A DNA stretch of 64,000 bases, from assembly GCA_001414345.1 (NCBI GenBank), contig LLCB01000031.1, positions 1-64,000 of the forward strand, written 5' to 3'. A model generated the notes under the pieces. It did not search any database. It was not told the origin of the DNA and was given only the letters and a program-made list of their open reading frames with translations. The stretch is from Hymenoscyphus infarciens. Lineage: Eukaryota > Ascomycota > Leotiomycetes > Helotiales > Helotiaceae. Each line of letters starts with the position of its first letter. The first letter of the stretch is position 1. Below, in pieces: positions 1-12,110 of this stretch. A program made the translations under genes and the position numbers.

Positions 1-559
1 ACTTTATGTTTAAAAGAATACTAAACTCTATATAAAACTAATCTAAGAAGTCTATAACTAAGTATCTAGTACTTACCTAAGTATAAAAAAGATATACTAG
101 TTATTAGTATAATACTACTACTAGGCTAGAATGTTTTTAGACTATAGGAGGTATATAGGGAATTATTAAGCCTATAAATACTTTTATCTTTAATAAACTA
201 AGTAATAAAGCTTTCTTTACTCTCTACTTATACCTAACTATTCTATATAATATTTATATATAGACTTTAAATTATTCCTAAAAGATAAACATAGATTTAA
301 TACTATATTAGTATTTATTAACTAACTTAGAAAGGATTTAGTATTAATACCTTATTACTTAACTATAAACGTTAAAAGACTAGCTAAACTTTTTATTTAA
401 TAGATTTACTATTTTAGCTACTACTCTAAATCGATTATATCTAATTAAGGACCTTAATTTATATTATTATTTTAGACTAAATTTTATTAAATAATTAGTA
501 TTAAGCTTAAGCTTAGTACTACCTACTATAAATAGATAGATAGATAGATAGAGATAATA

Positions 560-1345
560 AACTAATATATCGATTAGAGACTAAGGCTCTTTATAACCTA
601 CTATTAAGATAACTAGAGTGAATTAATTCCCCTAATAGATAGAGTATAAATAATACTTCTATACTTATCTATTAGTATAATCCTTTATTAGTTTAAGTTT
701 AGACTTAACCTAAAGACTTTATAAGACTAGAATATACTAAAGACTTCTATTCTCTAAGAATAACTTAACTATAATAAGGTAGTAAAAGTAGCCTAATATA
801 TATACTCTACTTAAGAGATAGCTAAAGATAATATAGGTAAGGCTTAGAAAAAGATAGAGAATAGTATAAACTAATACTAAAAAGCTATTAACTAAGACGT
901 TAGAGACAAAGTCTACTTATTTACTAAGAATCTTAAGATAAATCGTCCTAGCTAAAAGCTTACTAAATAGTAGATAGAACCTTTTAAAATACTAGAACGT
1001 ATAAGACACTTCTATAGGCTAAAACTTCCTAAAGGCTTATTAATTTATAATGTTTTTACCTTTAATATACTTTTAAAGGATCTAAACACCCCTTTACTAA
1101 GATAAGAGGCTCTAGAGCCTCTACTAGACATTATTAAAGGGGTATAAGAATAGGAGGTATAAGAAATACTTAGTAGTAGACTTTTTAGAAGACAGCTATA
1201 ATACTAGGTGAAATAGGTTAGATATGATTTAGATCCTGCTTAGTATCTTATAAACAATTTTTAAGGTTTACTACATTATCTAAGAGACTTTTATACTAAA
1301 TATTTAGAAGAGCTAAGACTACCTCGACACCTCTCTAAATAGCTT
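560..1345 (+). pseudogene. gypsy A integrase C-terminus and chromodomain remnant
   Basis: Around 895-1090 the frame reads DVRDKVYLFTKNL, then a LPKG/IYNVFTFNIL segment. This matches the GDKVWLSTKNL...L-P...VFH-LLK region that closes gypsy integrases. Directly after it, about 1135-1345, come VEEILSSR, a short gap, VKWVRYD and a D-P-W-Y-like stretch, the pattern of a chromodomain (EVE-IL--R, YLVKWKGY, TWEP). Stops in the frame are TAG/TAA at sites where Gln or Trp would be expected. Chromodomains of chromoviruses steer insertion to heterochromatin (family knowledge). Start and end are approximate. Confidence 0.8.
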
Positions 1346-2789
1346 AATATATAGAAATTAGATAAGAATTAGGTAAAAGAGTTAATTTATAATATTAATA
1401 CCCTCTAATTCTAGTTACTCTTAGTAAGGAACTTATAATAAAAACCTAAGACAAAACACTAACTAGTAGGAATGTTTAAAATTAATAAAGTAAAGAACTA
1501 AGACCGAGTCACTACCGAAATAGGGCCTACTAACCCTCTCTAGGCTATAGCCTCTTCTTCCTCTAACTTATTATCCTCCTTCTTACTCTTCTAAGCGTAA
1601 GAAGTCTAAATCGGCTCTTCTTCTACTACCTCCTTCTTATAAGGACGCTTCTTACCTTAGCGACCTCTTATAACTAGTTTTAGGAGGGACGCCTATAAAC
1701 TCTTTAAGTAGGCCTTAAAGAGGACTTAAACCTAGGTTTAGATAGAGGTCCTACTCTCTATAGTATAGTATAAGAACTATTAAATATTAGTAACCGAAAC
1801 TCTTCTAATAAGTAAGGAGTACTTATAGTAACCTTAGTATAAAGCGCCTAAGTCTCTTCTAAAAGGGTAAACTATATCTCTAAACTACTCTTTAGTACCT
1901 CTATACTAGTAATAACTAATACCTTATCTAAGGCCTTTATAGTCTTCTTAACCTCCCTCTTCTCCTCCTTACTCTAAAGCTTATTAAACTCCTTTCTAAT
2001 AAACTATAGCAACTACCTAAGTTAGAATAGATTTAGTATATATTTAAGATTAAACTTATTAGAATATATATAGCATTCTACTCTACGTAGTACCTATACT
2101 TCTTCGACTTTAGCTTTTTAAAAGTATATATATAATCTCCGTTCTAAGATTTTGTCTAAAGACACTAAATATAGTAGACTTAGTAAGTAGCCGAAAGCGT
2201 ACTAGGAGGACATAGAAGAGGTATTTTACTATATCAGATTAGCTCTAAATCAGGTCTAATCAAGGAGAGAAGAACTTACTTTTATATATATATATAATAT
2301 ATATATATATTCTAGGAGATAAGTTAGTATATAAGGATATATCTAATTAGAAGGTATTCTTACTATATATATATTGTTTTAGATAAAAAGAAAAGAAGAA
2401 GAGAAGTTAGAATCAGGGAAAAGTCGCCTACTAATATACTACTTATAACAATAGCTGTCGCTTTACGATTGTTGTTTATTACTTAATAATTACTATTATA
2501 ACATATAATAATAGTAAGAACACGACAACTCTACAGCAGCGTACCGCTTTCTACCCAATAGCCAATTATCAGCCTCTCTTCCGTTCATATCCTATTATTA
2601 CACAGAGTAGTAAATAAAGAGCGATCAGCCTTTAAACAATAATACTACTAGCCACCGACCCCACCCCGACCACTAGACACTACAATAGCAAGACAAAGTT
2701 ATATTCTTCACAACAAAAAGACAAACAATACTCTGATCGACCCGATACCATACCGATCGCCAACCGAAGACTCGGGACAAGTCTTTTTA

Positions 2790-2800
2790 AAGGAGGGGAG
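2790..2800 (+). other. Polypurine tract of gypsy A
   Basis: The run aaggaggggag sits directly before the LTR start TGTGATGG. In LTR retrotransposons this tract primes plus-strand DNA synthesis. Its position and purity support the LTR boundary at 2802. Confidence 0.7.
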
Positions 2801-2801
2801 A

Positions 2802-3297
2802 TGTGATGGCATGCCATCCTAGATTATCATATAACAGCTAGATTATCATATAACAGCACCATCCTAAATTGTCGACATTCGTAAAACTGCCGATACCCCT
2901 AAGCAGTGCCGATACCCCTAATACCCCTAGGGCTGAGATTACGAATGACCGATACTTATGTAAGCGAAGTGTCGAAGGTATTAATATCCGATATTCATAT
3001 ACAGAAGGGATTAAGGGTTAGATGTTATATATTTAGCTTTCCGAAGGTTTAGAGGTTGTATATTTAGCTTTTTAGCTCTTATTATTTAGTATTAGCTATA
3101 TTAGGCAGGGCTCGGTTATTATTGTTATCAGAACTTAGAAGCTTCCGACCTTCTTATATATAGACGATCATGTTTAGTATAGTAGAGAGACAGTTATTAT
3201 TTTCTTCCGTATTAGAGCCTAGTATCTACATACGTCATTCTGCTATACGCACTCCCACATACCTCTACTATAGTTATATATATTTCGTGCTATTACA
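2802..3297 (+). repeat. 3' LTR of gypsy A (about 496 bp)
   Basis: The segment starts TGTGATGGCA right after the polypurine tract and ends TGCTATTACA, giving the usual TG...CA termini with a TGT/ACA inverted end. It contains a short repeated motif (ATTATCATATAACAGC twice near 2821-2857). Unlike the coding part upstream it keeps many CpA and TpG dinucleotides, so it was mutated little. The 5' partner is outside the window, so the right boundary rests on the CA terminus only. Confidence 0.65.
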
Positions 3298-3349
3298 GAG
3301 AAGAAGTAGATTTAGTAGCTAATTTAAGTAAAGTTCTTATAAACTTCTC

Positions 3350-3556
3350 GATCTCTATATTCTTAGTCTTAATATCTATATTATAAGTCTTAATCTCTAA
3401 ATTTTAAGACTTAATATCTATATTCTAGGTCTTAATCTTTAAATTTTAAAGCTTAATATCTACGTCCTAGGTCTTAATCTCTAAATCTTAAAGCTTAATA
3501 TCTACGTTCTAGATCTTAATCTCTATATCCTAAGTCTTAATCTCTATATTCTATCT
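3350..3556 (-). repeat. 42-bp tandem repeat coding heptads (coiled coil)
   Basis: About five imperfect 42-bp units follow one another (cttaatatct...), each built of two 21-bp halves. On the minus strand each half gives seven residues of the type (L/T)-x-N-(L/I)-(K/D)-I-K, where x is a RIP-made stop standing for Gln. A seven-residue period with hydrophobic positions is a coiled-coil heptad, so this is the probable C-terminal oligomerisation stalk of the long ORF above. Confidence 0.7.
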
Positions 3557-6500
3557 AGAGGTAGTATTAGAATCTAGTAACTTATTATCCTTCTAAGAAA
3601 TAATAGCTAAAGTAGTAATAGTTAGATTTATCTAAGAGTCTTAATTAATACTACGAAGTCTCTAGAAGGTATAGTTGCTTAGTTTACTAAATATTTCTAA
3701 GATTTATAATTTAATTATCTTTTCCTTATTATTTAAAAGCAGCTTCTATTTCTAGTCTATAGTATAGGTCTAATTATCGATCTTAAAAGCGATCTTGTTT
3801 CTTAAGGCTAGTAGTATAATTACTATGTTTTAGGGAATAGTAGAGACTAAGTATATAACGAATTACTTAGAATTTAGCTTAATAAATCTTATTAGTAGTA
3901 GTCTTTAGCTTAAATTACTAATAATTACGTTACTTTTTATAAGTATTATATCTATTTACGTCTATAAGTATTCGTATACCTTTATAAGAGTAGATAGAAT
4001 TTTAGACTATAGTAGAGGCTTACTTATTATTATTAAGGCGTCTTAATTATTATCTACTATTATAGCTAGCTTCTCCTTATTATTAAGAGAAGGAACGTAG
4101 TTATAATTACTAAGCTATATACTAAGTATACGTTATATTACCTTTCTAGCCTTATTATAAGCTATTCTATAGCTCTCTTTAACGTAATCCTTTAAACTAT
4201 AAGTAGTATATTTAACTATATTTATATATATCAACTTATAATAGCTAAATTCCTTATACTTTATATATTATATATATAAGTATTCTTAAAAGGTATACTT
4301 ATAGTTATATCGCTTATAGCTATCTAGCTTCTCTATAATAATATAATATACTAATCTATAGCGCTTATATATTTAGCTAAATATATTAGTACTATTATCT
4401 TTCTTATTCTTAGTATAGAGGTATATATTCTTTTTATAACTAATACGATTATAAAGGTTATATTTTAGAGCCTTATTATTTATATAAGTAGCTTAAAGAT
4501 AACTATATTAACTATATTTACTATAGTTCTTAGTATTTACTATCTAAGTATTAGTAGTATATCTATAATCTTTTATATAATATTATAATTAGTAGATATA
4601 ACTAATATTAGAGTATTATATTATCTATATATTATCTTAGAAAACGTTATAGCTATATAACTTTAGTTTAAGAATATAGTCTAAGACAAGTACTATAAGT
4701 AAGTAAATATATTAGGTAATTAATACTAATATATACTTCACGTTACTATACTATTTAGAGATTTTTATACTAGCTAGAATACTAAGTATTAAGACGTTAA
4801 ATATTATATTTTAAGTAACTTTAGTAATATATAAGATATAGGCTAGGTTATTTAAACGTTTAAGATCGATAACTATAGCTTTAACTTCTACTTTATAATA
4901 GTAGATATAGGCAGTCTTAAAGTACTTAATATTATACTACTTAAGCTTTCGTTTAATATATTATATCTACTTATTACTAATATTAATATAGTTCTTATTA
5001 AAGATAGAAGTACTTTTAGCTTTAATATTAGAAGTACTACCTTATACTTATATTATAATAAATTAAATATTAAGATTAAAAATTTCCTTATTAACCTCTT
5101 TTATTATATAATTACTTAGAAGTAAGCTATAGTAGGTAGTAGCGTTAATTATTTTACTATAATAGTATTCTCTATTAATAAATTTCTAAATAATACTATT
5201 ATATATTTAGCTTTAATAGTTTAGATATATAAGACGATACTTACTACGCTTATAACGCTCTAGAATAGTATTATTAAGATACTTTATACTAGGATTCTAG
5301 GCTTTCTTATCTATCTTTAAGACTAAATAATAATATATCTATTTAATATTACTATTTATACTATATATCTTAAACTTAAGACTAGCGGCTAAAGTAATTA
5401 TAATAGCTAGATTTATTATACTAGCCTTATCTATACTAAATCTAAATAATTTACTTACTTATTCTTAGGCTCTTAATTATAAGGTAATTACTAGTATAGT
5501 TATAATAACATCTACTTCTATAATAACTTTCTATATAGCTTTATTAAGAGTATCTATATAAACTAAAAGCCTTAAGTCTAGGTTATTAGAGTTATAGAAG
5601 ACTTCTTAAGTATATGTTTTAAAGGCTTAGAATTCTATAACCTCTTTAGCTAATCTACTAATTAGATTAAAGATATACTTCTAAAGGCTAAACTTCTATA
5701 TATATACTAAATATCTCTAATCTCCTACCTTCTTATTTATCTCGACCTTCTAAATAGCTTTATAGATAAGATATTTAATAAAACTATATAATAGAGCTAA
5801 TATATCTTTAATATAAGACTTAAAGTCTTCTAGTATATAGTAATTAAGAAGCTTATTCTTTTCTACTAATAAACTATTAAAGCAAATAACTATCTTCTTA
5901 ATACTAAGTAATAAGAAGATCTTATCTATTTTTTTAGTAAGATTATCTACTCTCTTATTTATAGAATATATAAGAAGGACTCGGTTCTTTATACTATTAG
6001 AATTATAGTAACTTAATATAAAAAGAGTTTCTATTTAATCTATCTTATAAGATACTATATAGCTTTAGATACTAATAAATAGTATATATAGCTCTTATAA
6101 CTTCTTATACTTAACCTAATAGTTAAGATTAAACTTTATAATTACCTTTTAAATAAATTTATTTAAGAAAGGCTTACTATAGTACTTAGTAAAAAAGTCT
6201 ATAGTTTCTTAAAGAATTAGAGAGTTAAAGTTTATAAATAGCTTTATATAGTATATAGAGGTATAGAATAACTTATTCTCCTTTACTAATACTCTTCTAT
6301 TATTAAGACTTTAAATAATATTATTTTAGAATTATATTAAAATCTTAAAGGTAATCTTAATCTTATATATAGGTTTTATTCTATTAAAGGTATTTATAAA
6401 ATAAGCTAGAAGTATATTAATAATATTTAATATTAGAATATTAAAGTAAGTAGTAACTTATTTACTATTAGGGCCTTATTATAGTAAATCCTTTCTAGTA

Positions 6501-7916
6501 TATAAGGTAATTAAGATTATACTTAAAGAGGATAGTATATTAGTAATAATTCCTATAATAGTAGCTTATTACTCTTCTATCTATTATTCTAGTAGGTTCT
6601 TTATCTTAGCCTTTTCTTTTTTATTACCTTTAATAATTATCTTACTACTATTTATACTAAGAATCTATTCTCTAGCATTGTTGTTAGATTTATTCTTATT
6701 ATCTAAGATATCTTTACTAAAATAATACTTATTCTTAGTATTAGGTCTCTTATATTTAATATATAGTATAGCTTTAAGATTAAGGAATTAGACTTTAATA
6801 TAATCGCCTTTTTTAAGATTCTTATAGATATAGTGTTATATATTAATAGTAGTAATCTAGGCCTTATCTCTATTATAATTGTATTATAATAGCTTCTTAC
6901 CTAAGCCGAGAATATAGGAAATAGCTATAGTAAATTCATCTAATTACTAATCTATAGCTTCTCTAGCTATAATCTTAAACTTATTATAAACAGCGTAGGC
7001 TAGAAGTATATATATATACTTATAGTTATAAAATATAAGAATATAATATAGATGTTTACTTATAACTCTTAATAGTATCTATTCTAGAATCTAGAATAGA
7101 TTATCTATATCTAATTAGCTAGAAATAGACGTGTTTTTAACCTAGAAGTTATTAGAGTTCTTTTTCTTATTAGCTTCGATTTTAGTATTAATAAAAGGAA
7201 GGTTACTATAGTAATTATTAATAATAAATATAAATTTAAGAATACTCTTTTCTATCTAAGTAGTCTTAACTTTATTAATAAATTATTATATTATTTAACT
7301 ATAGTTTAGATTAACTATAAAAGAGATATTAGTACTAGTAATATTAATTATATCTACTTTAATATTAATAGTAATAATCTTTATACCTTCTAGCTTTCTA
7401 AAGTCTAGCTTTAAGAAGGCGGCTAGTAGGCTATATTTATTAAAGTTCTAATATATAAAGTCTTTAATAGTATAAGTTTTCTAATTAAGATAAGTCTTAA
7501 AGTAAGTATAGTTAAAGGTATTAAATCTCTCTTTATAAGAGACGTTCTTATTATCTTATATTTGCTTACTATTAAGAGTAAGCTCTATATTAAAGTAGAT
7601 ATAAGGTTCTAAGTACTAGAAATAAAGTCGCTTTAAAGAAGCTAGAATACTATTATTACTAGATAACTTAACTTAGTTAAGAAGATAGTATAGCTTACTA
7701 TTTATAGTAAATATAGTTCTAAATTTAGCTCTTATCTCTATAACTTTAAGAATCTTCTATTATTCTTTAAGTAAGATATATTCTAGTTAGATAAATCTTA
7801 ACTTCTTACTCTTTTATTTATTATAAGTAGTAACTATTTTATCCTTAGGTTTAGAATCTTTACTAGTAGCTTCGACGTTCTAACTACTAGTAATAATAGT
7901 AGGTTTATTACTAGTA

Positions 7917-8069
7917 GAGTTCTAACTACTAGTAGTAGTAGTAGGTTCTTTTATATTATTACTAATAGAGTCCTAACTACTAGTAGTAGTAGTAGGTTCT
8001 TTTATATTATTACTAGTAGAGTCCTAACCGCTAGTAGTAGTAGTAGGCTCTTTTATACTATTATTAGTA
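7917..8069 (-). repeat. 51-bp tandem repeat (3 units) in the long ORF
   Basis: Three head-to-tail 51-bp units start at 7917, 7968 and 8019, with a partial unit on the left (about 7877) and a diverged edge on the right. On the minus strand each encodes 17 residues of the type D-S-T-S-N-N-I-K-E-P-T-T-T-T-S-S-x, a low-complexity Thr/Ser linker. The unit is a multiple of three, so copy-number change would keep the frame. Confidence 0.75.
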
Positions 8070-9052
8070 GCGTTTTAACCTCTAATAGCGATAGAGAGTG
8101 CCTCTAATATATAGCTAGTCTTAATAATAGCTCCTTTATTAGACTAGATTATAGTAGTAGACTTATTAATAGCTAAAGTAAATTTATATTTACTATTATC
8201 AAGTTTATAAATAAGTAGAGAGATAATAGTATCTAACTTATTATACTAAGTTATTATAGTAACCGTGTTATAGATAGTATTATAAGTATAGACTTTACTA
8301 TTAATTAAGATACTAGTAGTAGTATCTATTATAATTCGTTATTCTAAGAATAGTATTATATTACTAAGAGTAAGAAGGTTATTATTACTAACTATAAAGG
8401 TCTTAACTTTACTTTTAAAGTTATTATTAGAACTAAGTACACTAAAGAGTATATTCTTAAGAAGTTAGTAGTTACCTATTATAATAGAGTAAGCTATAAA
8501 GTTAATCTTATAGTAGACCTAGTTTAGGTTATCTATAAAGACCTACTTAGTAAAGTAATTATCTACTATATTAATAATAGAAGGTTAATCTAAGAGGTTT
8601 ATAATTAAAGTAATTAAGATTCCTAAATTAATAGATTAAAAGGAATATAATATAAAAGAGTTATATATATTTATATTATTAAGTTAAATTTATTATAGTA
8701 TAGAGTTAATAAGAGAATAAATTCCTTAGTAGAGTATAATAATATTAAGACTAAAAATTAGACACTAACTAATTAGCGTTATATAAATTTAATATTACTA
8801 CTAAGTAGTAAAAGTGAATTTCTAATAAATGATTAAAATTAATATAATATATAAAATTTAAACGATTATAGCTTATAAGAATAAAAAATAAAAAAATAGA
8901 GAAGTATCTACTTCTTTAGAGAAGGCTTATAAGCCTTTTACTAGAAATAGTTATAAATACTATAGATATAGATACTTATAGATCTTACTAGTTTACTCTT
9001 CTTAGAGAATATAACTAGTACTAAAACGTAGTTTAACGTCTTTTTAGATATT

Positions 9053-9137
9053 ACTCTATTATAAGAAGGCTTCTACTCTAATATAAGGAGGCTTTACTCT
9101 ATTATAAGAAGGCTTTACTCTATTATAAGAAGGCTTT
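9053..9137. repeat. 21-bp tandem repeat, 4 units
   Basis: Four copies of actctattataagaaggctt(t) follow one another; the first is 22 bp and the rest 21 bp. They lie just beyond the purine-rich tract that ends gypsy B (minus strand, near 9152-9172), so they may lie within its 3' LTR. No second copy was seen near 16.2-16.4 kb, where a 5' LTR would be expected. Confidence 0.65.
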
Positions 9138-9194
9138 AGACTTAAAGCATATATTCTTCTTTTCTTTCTTTTTATAAGCTAATATAACCGATTT

Positions 9195-9480
9195 AGCTTA
9201 ATTCTATATTATTAATACTAGCTCTTAAGTAGTTTCTTTATAGCCTAGCTACTTAATCTTATAGTATAATTAGTATTACTCTTTTAGAGGTTTATATATT
9301 TCTTATTCTAAGATATTCTTAATAATAAATCTTTCTTCTCTATTAATAGTAATTAGTCTTAGCTTAGGTTAAGAATAAGTATATAGATTATTATTCGCTA
9401 GTTCTAGGTATTTAACAAATATAATAGAGTAAATCTTAAGCTAATTTAGTAGTTTGATTTTAAAAGTAAAGTTACTTACT
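9195..9480 (-). pseudogene. gypsy B integrase end and chromodomain remnant
   Basis: The minus strand reads VSNFTFKIKL, then KIYSIIFVKYLEL, matching the yRLkLP...ihpvFHvslLkp end of gypsy integrases. It continues with ERFIIKNILE, YYKIK and LGYKETT, matching EyeVEkILd, YlVKWkGY and eaTWEP of a chromodomain. RIP-type stops interrupt the frame. Confidence 0.75.
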
Positions 9481-11639
9481 AGCTATATAATCTTAAAAGG
9501 TCTTAATCTTTAAAAGAATAGCTTTATATAATTTTAAAGATAGTAACTCTTATTTTATTTTTTTACTATTTATAAGTATACTATACTACTAAATTTTAAA
9601 GAAGTATGTTTATTATTATAGTATATCTTTATATAAACTTAGACTATTTTAACTAACTATTCTACTTAGTCTTATAAGGATTTATAATAAGTTAAAAAGT
9701 CTAGAATATCCTCTCTAGTATTAGTATTAAGCTCTATTTTCGTATCCTAGTTATATAGTAAGAAGAAGAGTGTTACTCTAGTAGAGGCGTTAATAAAAGA
9801 GTTAAGTAATAGCTAGATAAAAGGTATAAGGTCCTCCTAGATCGACTAGTTATATACTCTACTAATAGTATATTATAAGGTATAGACTATAGTTTAATTA
9901 GTATACTCTACTTAACTATTATTTACTAAATAGTATATAGTAGTAAAGCTTAAATTAACTTTTATAAGCTTAAAAAGCTTATACTAGAATATTAATTAAA
10001 ACTTAGAGTTATAATTAGATATTATACTATTAGATAGACTCTAATCTACATAGATATATTTAAAGTATTAAGTAGTCTAATTCTTAATAGTATTAGTATC
10101 TTTACCTATTAAGAGCTTTATTATCTTTAAACACTTATAAGTAATAGTAAGTATCTTATTATTATCTTAGGTAGAGATTAGAAAGCTATCTATAAAATCT
10201 AATAATAGTACTTTTAAAGGTATTATAAGATATTTAATTAGCTAAAGAGACCTCTAAGGTAGAGTATTAAAAGGCTTTACTTATTAATATACTAGGTAGC
10301 TCTTTATATATTCTATAATCTCTTAACATAATCTAGAATAGAAGACGTAACTTTTTATATATTAATAGATCTTTTTAATTTTAAAGTAGCTCTTATTATT
10401 ATAGGTAAGAGATAAGAACTTTCCTAGATATACTTTTAGTATATAAAGAAGCTTATTAAAGAATAGTAGCTTCCTAGTAGGCTTAAAACAAAAGCTTTTA
10501 AGAGTAGTTACTAATACTTTAATATACTTACTATTTATATATTATTTTAATATCTAGGTAAATATAAGCTTTAGAGATTAGTTTAAGAGTAGCTACTTTA
10601 TAACTTCTAATAGTAACTCTTTAGATATAGATAAGATTATAACTTTAGATAAGAAGGCTTATATAAAATATATATTAGATTTAATTATAGCTTTCTTTTA
10701 AAATAATAGTTTTAGCTTATTATAAGGTAATCTTAATAAGGCGTCTATATTAATATAAGTCTTATTTATATAGTAAATAATATTTATATACTATTTATAA
10801 TAAGATAAAAATAATTACTAGTTTTATAGCTAGATTAACCTTTTACTTTTAATAGAGCTATTATTCTTAAAAGTATTAGTAATAGCTTAGTAATTAGTAA
10901 CTACTATAAAATTATTACTATCTAAATATTATAATAACTTTTCTAAAGCTTAAATAAGTATACTAGTCTCTAGCTCTATTAGCTAGTATCTTTCCTCTAT
11001 TAGTAATAATAATTTAGAAAGGTATAAAATAGAATACTTAACTCTTTTATTATCTACCTAATATAATACTACTTTATAATCTATCTTTTTACTTCTATTT
11101 ATATATAACTTAAAAGGCTTTATAAAGTCTAGAAATACTAGTATAAGTATAAAGTATAGCTTATTTTTAAGCTTTTCTTATATAGATTTACTATTATTAA
11201 GTAATTTAGCTAACTCTAAGTCTATTATAAAGGACTTTATTATACGTCTTAAATAGGTATTATGTTCTTTACTAGAAATTAGAGAGCTTTTAAACCTTAA
11301 GGTTTTTAGCTTAATTAATAGTATTATAATAGCTAAGTAATAAGTAATAAATTTATAGTAGTATCTAAATAGCCTAAGGCTCTTTTCTAAGTTAGATAAG
11401 GTATAGAGAAACTTTATTACTTTTATTACTTTAACTTTATCTTCTATTATATATAAACTATATTATAATACTTAATAGTCTAATACTTATAATTCTAATT
11501 AAGTAAAGTAGTATTTTAATAGTAAAAGAGTAACTTCTAACTTTATAAGGTAGTAGAGTACTTATTTTAAATAGACTAGATATTCTTTTAAAGTTCTTAA
11601 AAAGATAATAGTATTATTAATAAATATATATATAAATTA

Positions 11640-12110
11640 CTAGAGTATATCTTTAAACATGTCTTTTATATAATACTAGAAGAAGGTAAGTAATATAGCT
11701 AGCTCTATAATATTAATAGTTAGTCTTTCTTAGCCTTTATAAGATGTTATAAAAGTCTACTTCTATTTGTTCTTAAGATAGGTTAATTACTAGAAAAAGC
11801 TTTTTGTTATATTAAGTATAGAAAACATAGTTGTACTATATATTACTTATAGTATATTGTCCTACCTAGGTAAGAGCTAAGCGTCTATATATAGTTTAGT
11901 ATTAATTCTTCTTAAATCTACTACTATATAAGGTTTTCTATTACACTATACTATAAATACTAGTATAGAGGCTAGTAAAGGTTCTTTTAGAGATACCTTT
12001 TTAATAACGCCTACTTTAATTAATAGGTTAATAATACTGTTTATTACTTTCTTATTCCTTTTTAATAGACTATAGAGAGCTTACTTTAGGTTTTTAATAT
12101 TTACTTCTTT
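11640..12110 (-). pseudogene. gypsy B reverse transcriptase remnant
   Basis: The minus strand reads NRKPYIVVDLRRINTKLY, then a LLPR-DNIL segment, then TTMFSILNITKSFF and FITSYKG-ERLTIN. These are RT blocks of Ty3/gypsy elements: the VVDLR-vN-kl segment, YPLPR-D-il, fS-lDl--gf-Q and TaFvTp-G-yewl. The lineage resembles the gypsy elements common in Leotiomycetes (from memory, not searched). Confidence 0.85.

Larger units (their letters stand above)
1..3297 (+). mobile_element. Ty3/gypsy chromovirus A, 3' part, RIP-degraded
   Basis: This is the 3' portion of an LTR retrotransposon; its 5' part lies left of the window. Reading the plus strand with TAA/TAG as mutated Gln/Trp codons gives the end of an integrase, then a chromodomain, then about 1.4 kb of pyrimidine-rich sequence with no family I recognise, then a polypurine tract (2790-2800) and an LTR starting TGTGATGG. 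The coding part is almost free of CpA/TpG, as expected after RIP. From about 2,440 onward CpA and TpG are common again, so the damage stops inside the element. The order INT-chromodomain-PPT-LTR is that of Ty3/gypsy chromoviruses. No intact ORF remains, so it is not autonomous. Confidence 0.85.
3310..8650 (-). pseudogene. Very long RIP-degraded ORF of unknown family
   Basis: On the minus strand one reading frame can be followed from about 8,100 down to about 3,410. Codons checked at 8102-8104, 8021-8023, 7052-7054 and 3449-3451 all fall in the same phase, so about 1,550 codons carry no net frameshift; the frame seems to extend to about 8,640. In the stretches I translated the interruptions are TAA/TAG, as RIP makes from Gln/Trp codons. 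The protein would be rich in Lys, Asn, Ile and Leu. It has an N-proximal part, a Thr/Ser-rich 17-residue repeat (7917-8069), a long middle with no motif I recognise, and a C-terminal heptad-repeat coiled coil (3350-3556). I saw no reverse transcriptase, integrase, DDE, tyrosine-recombinase or helicase signature. It is probably a transposon protein; its function is unknown. Confidence 0.6.

Noticed and set aside
540..560. GATA tandem repeat (gatagatagataga) near the left edge
   Set aside because: Only a few units within RIP-degraded integrase sequence; no reason to treat it as functional.
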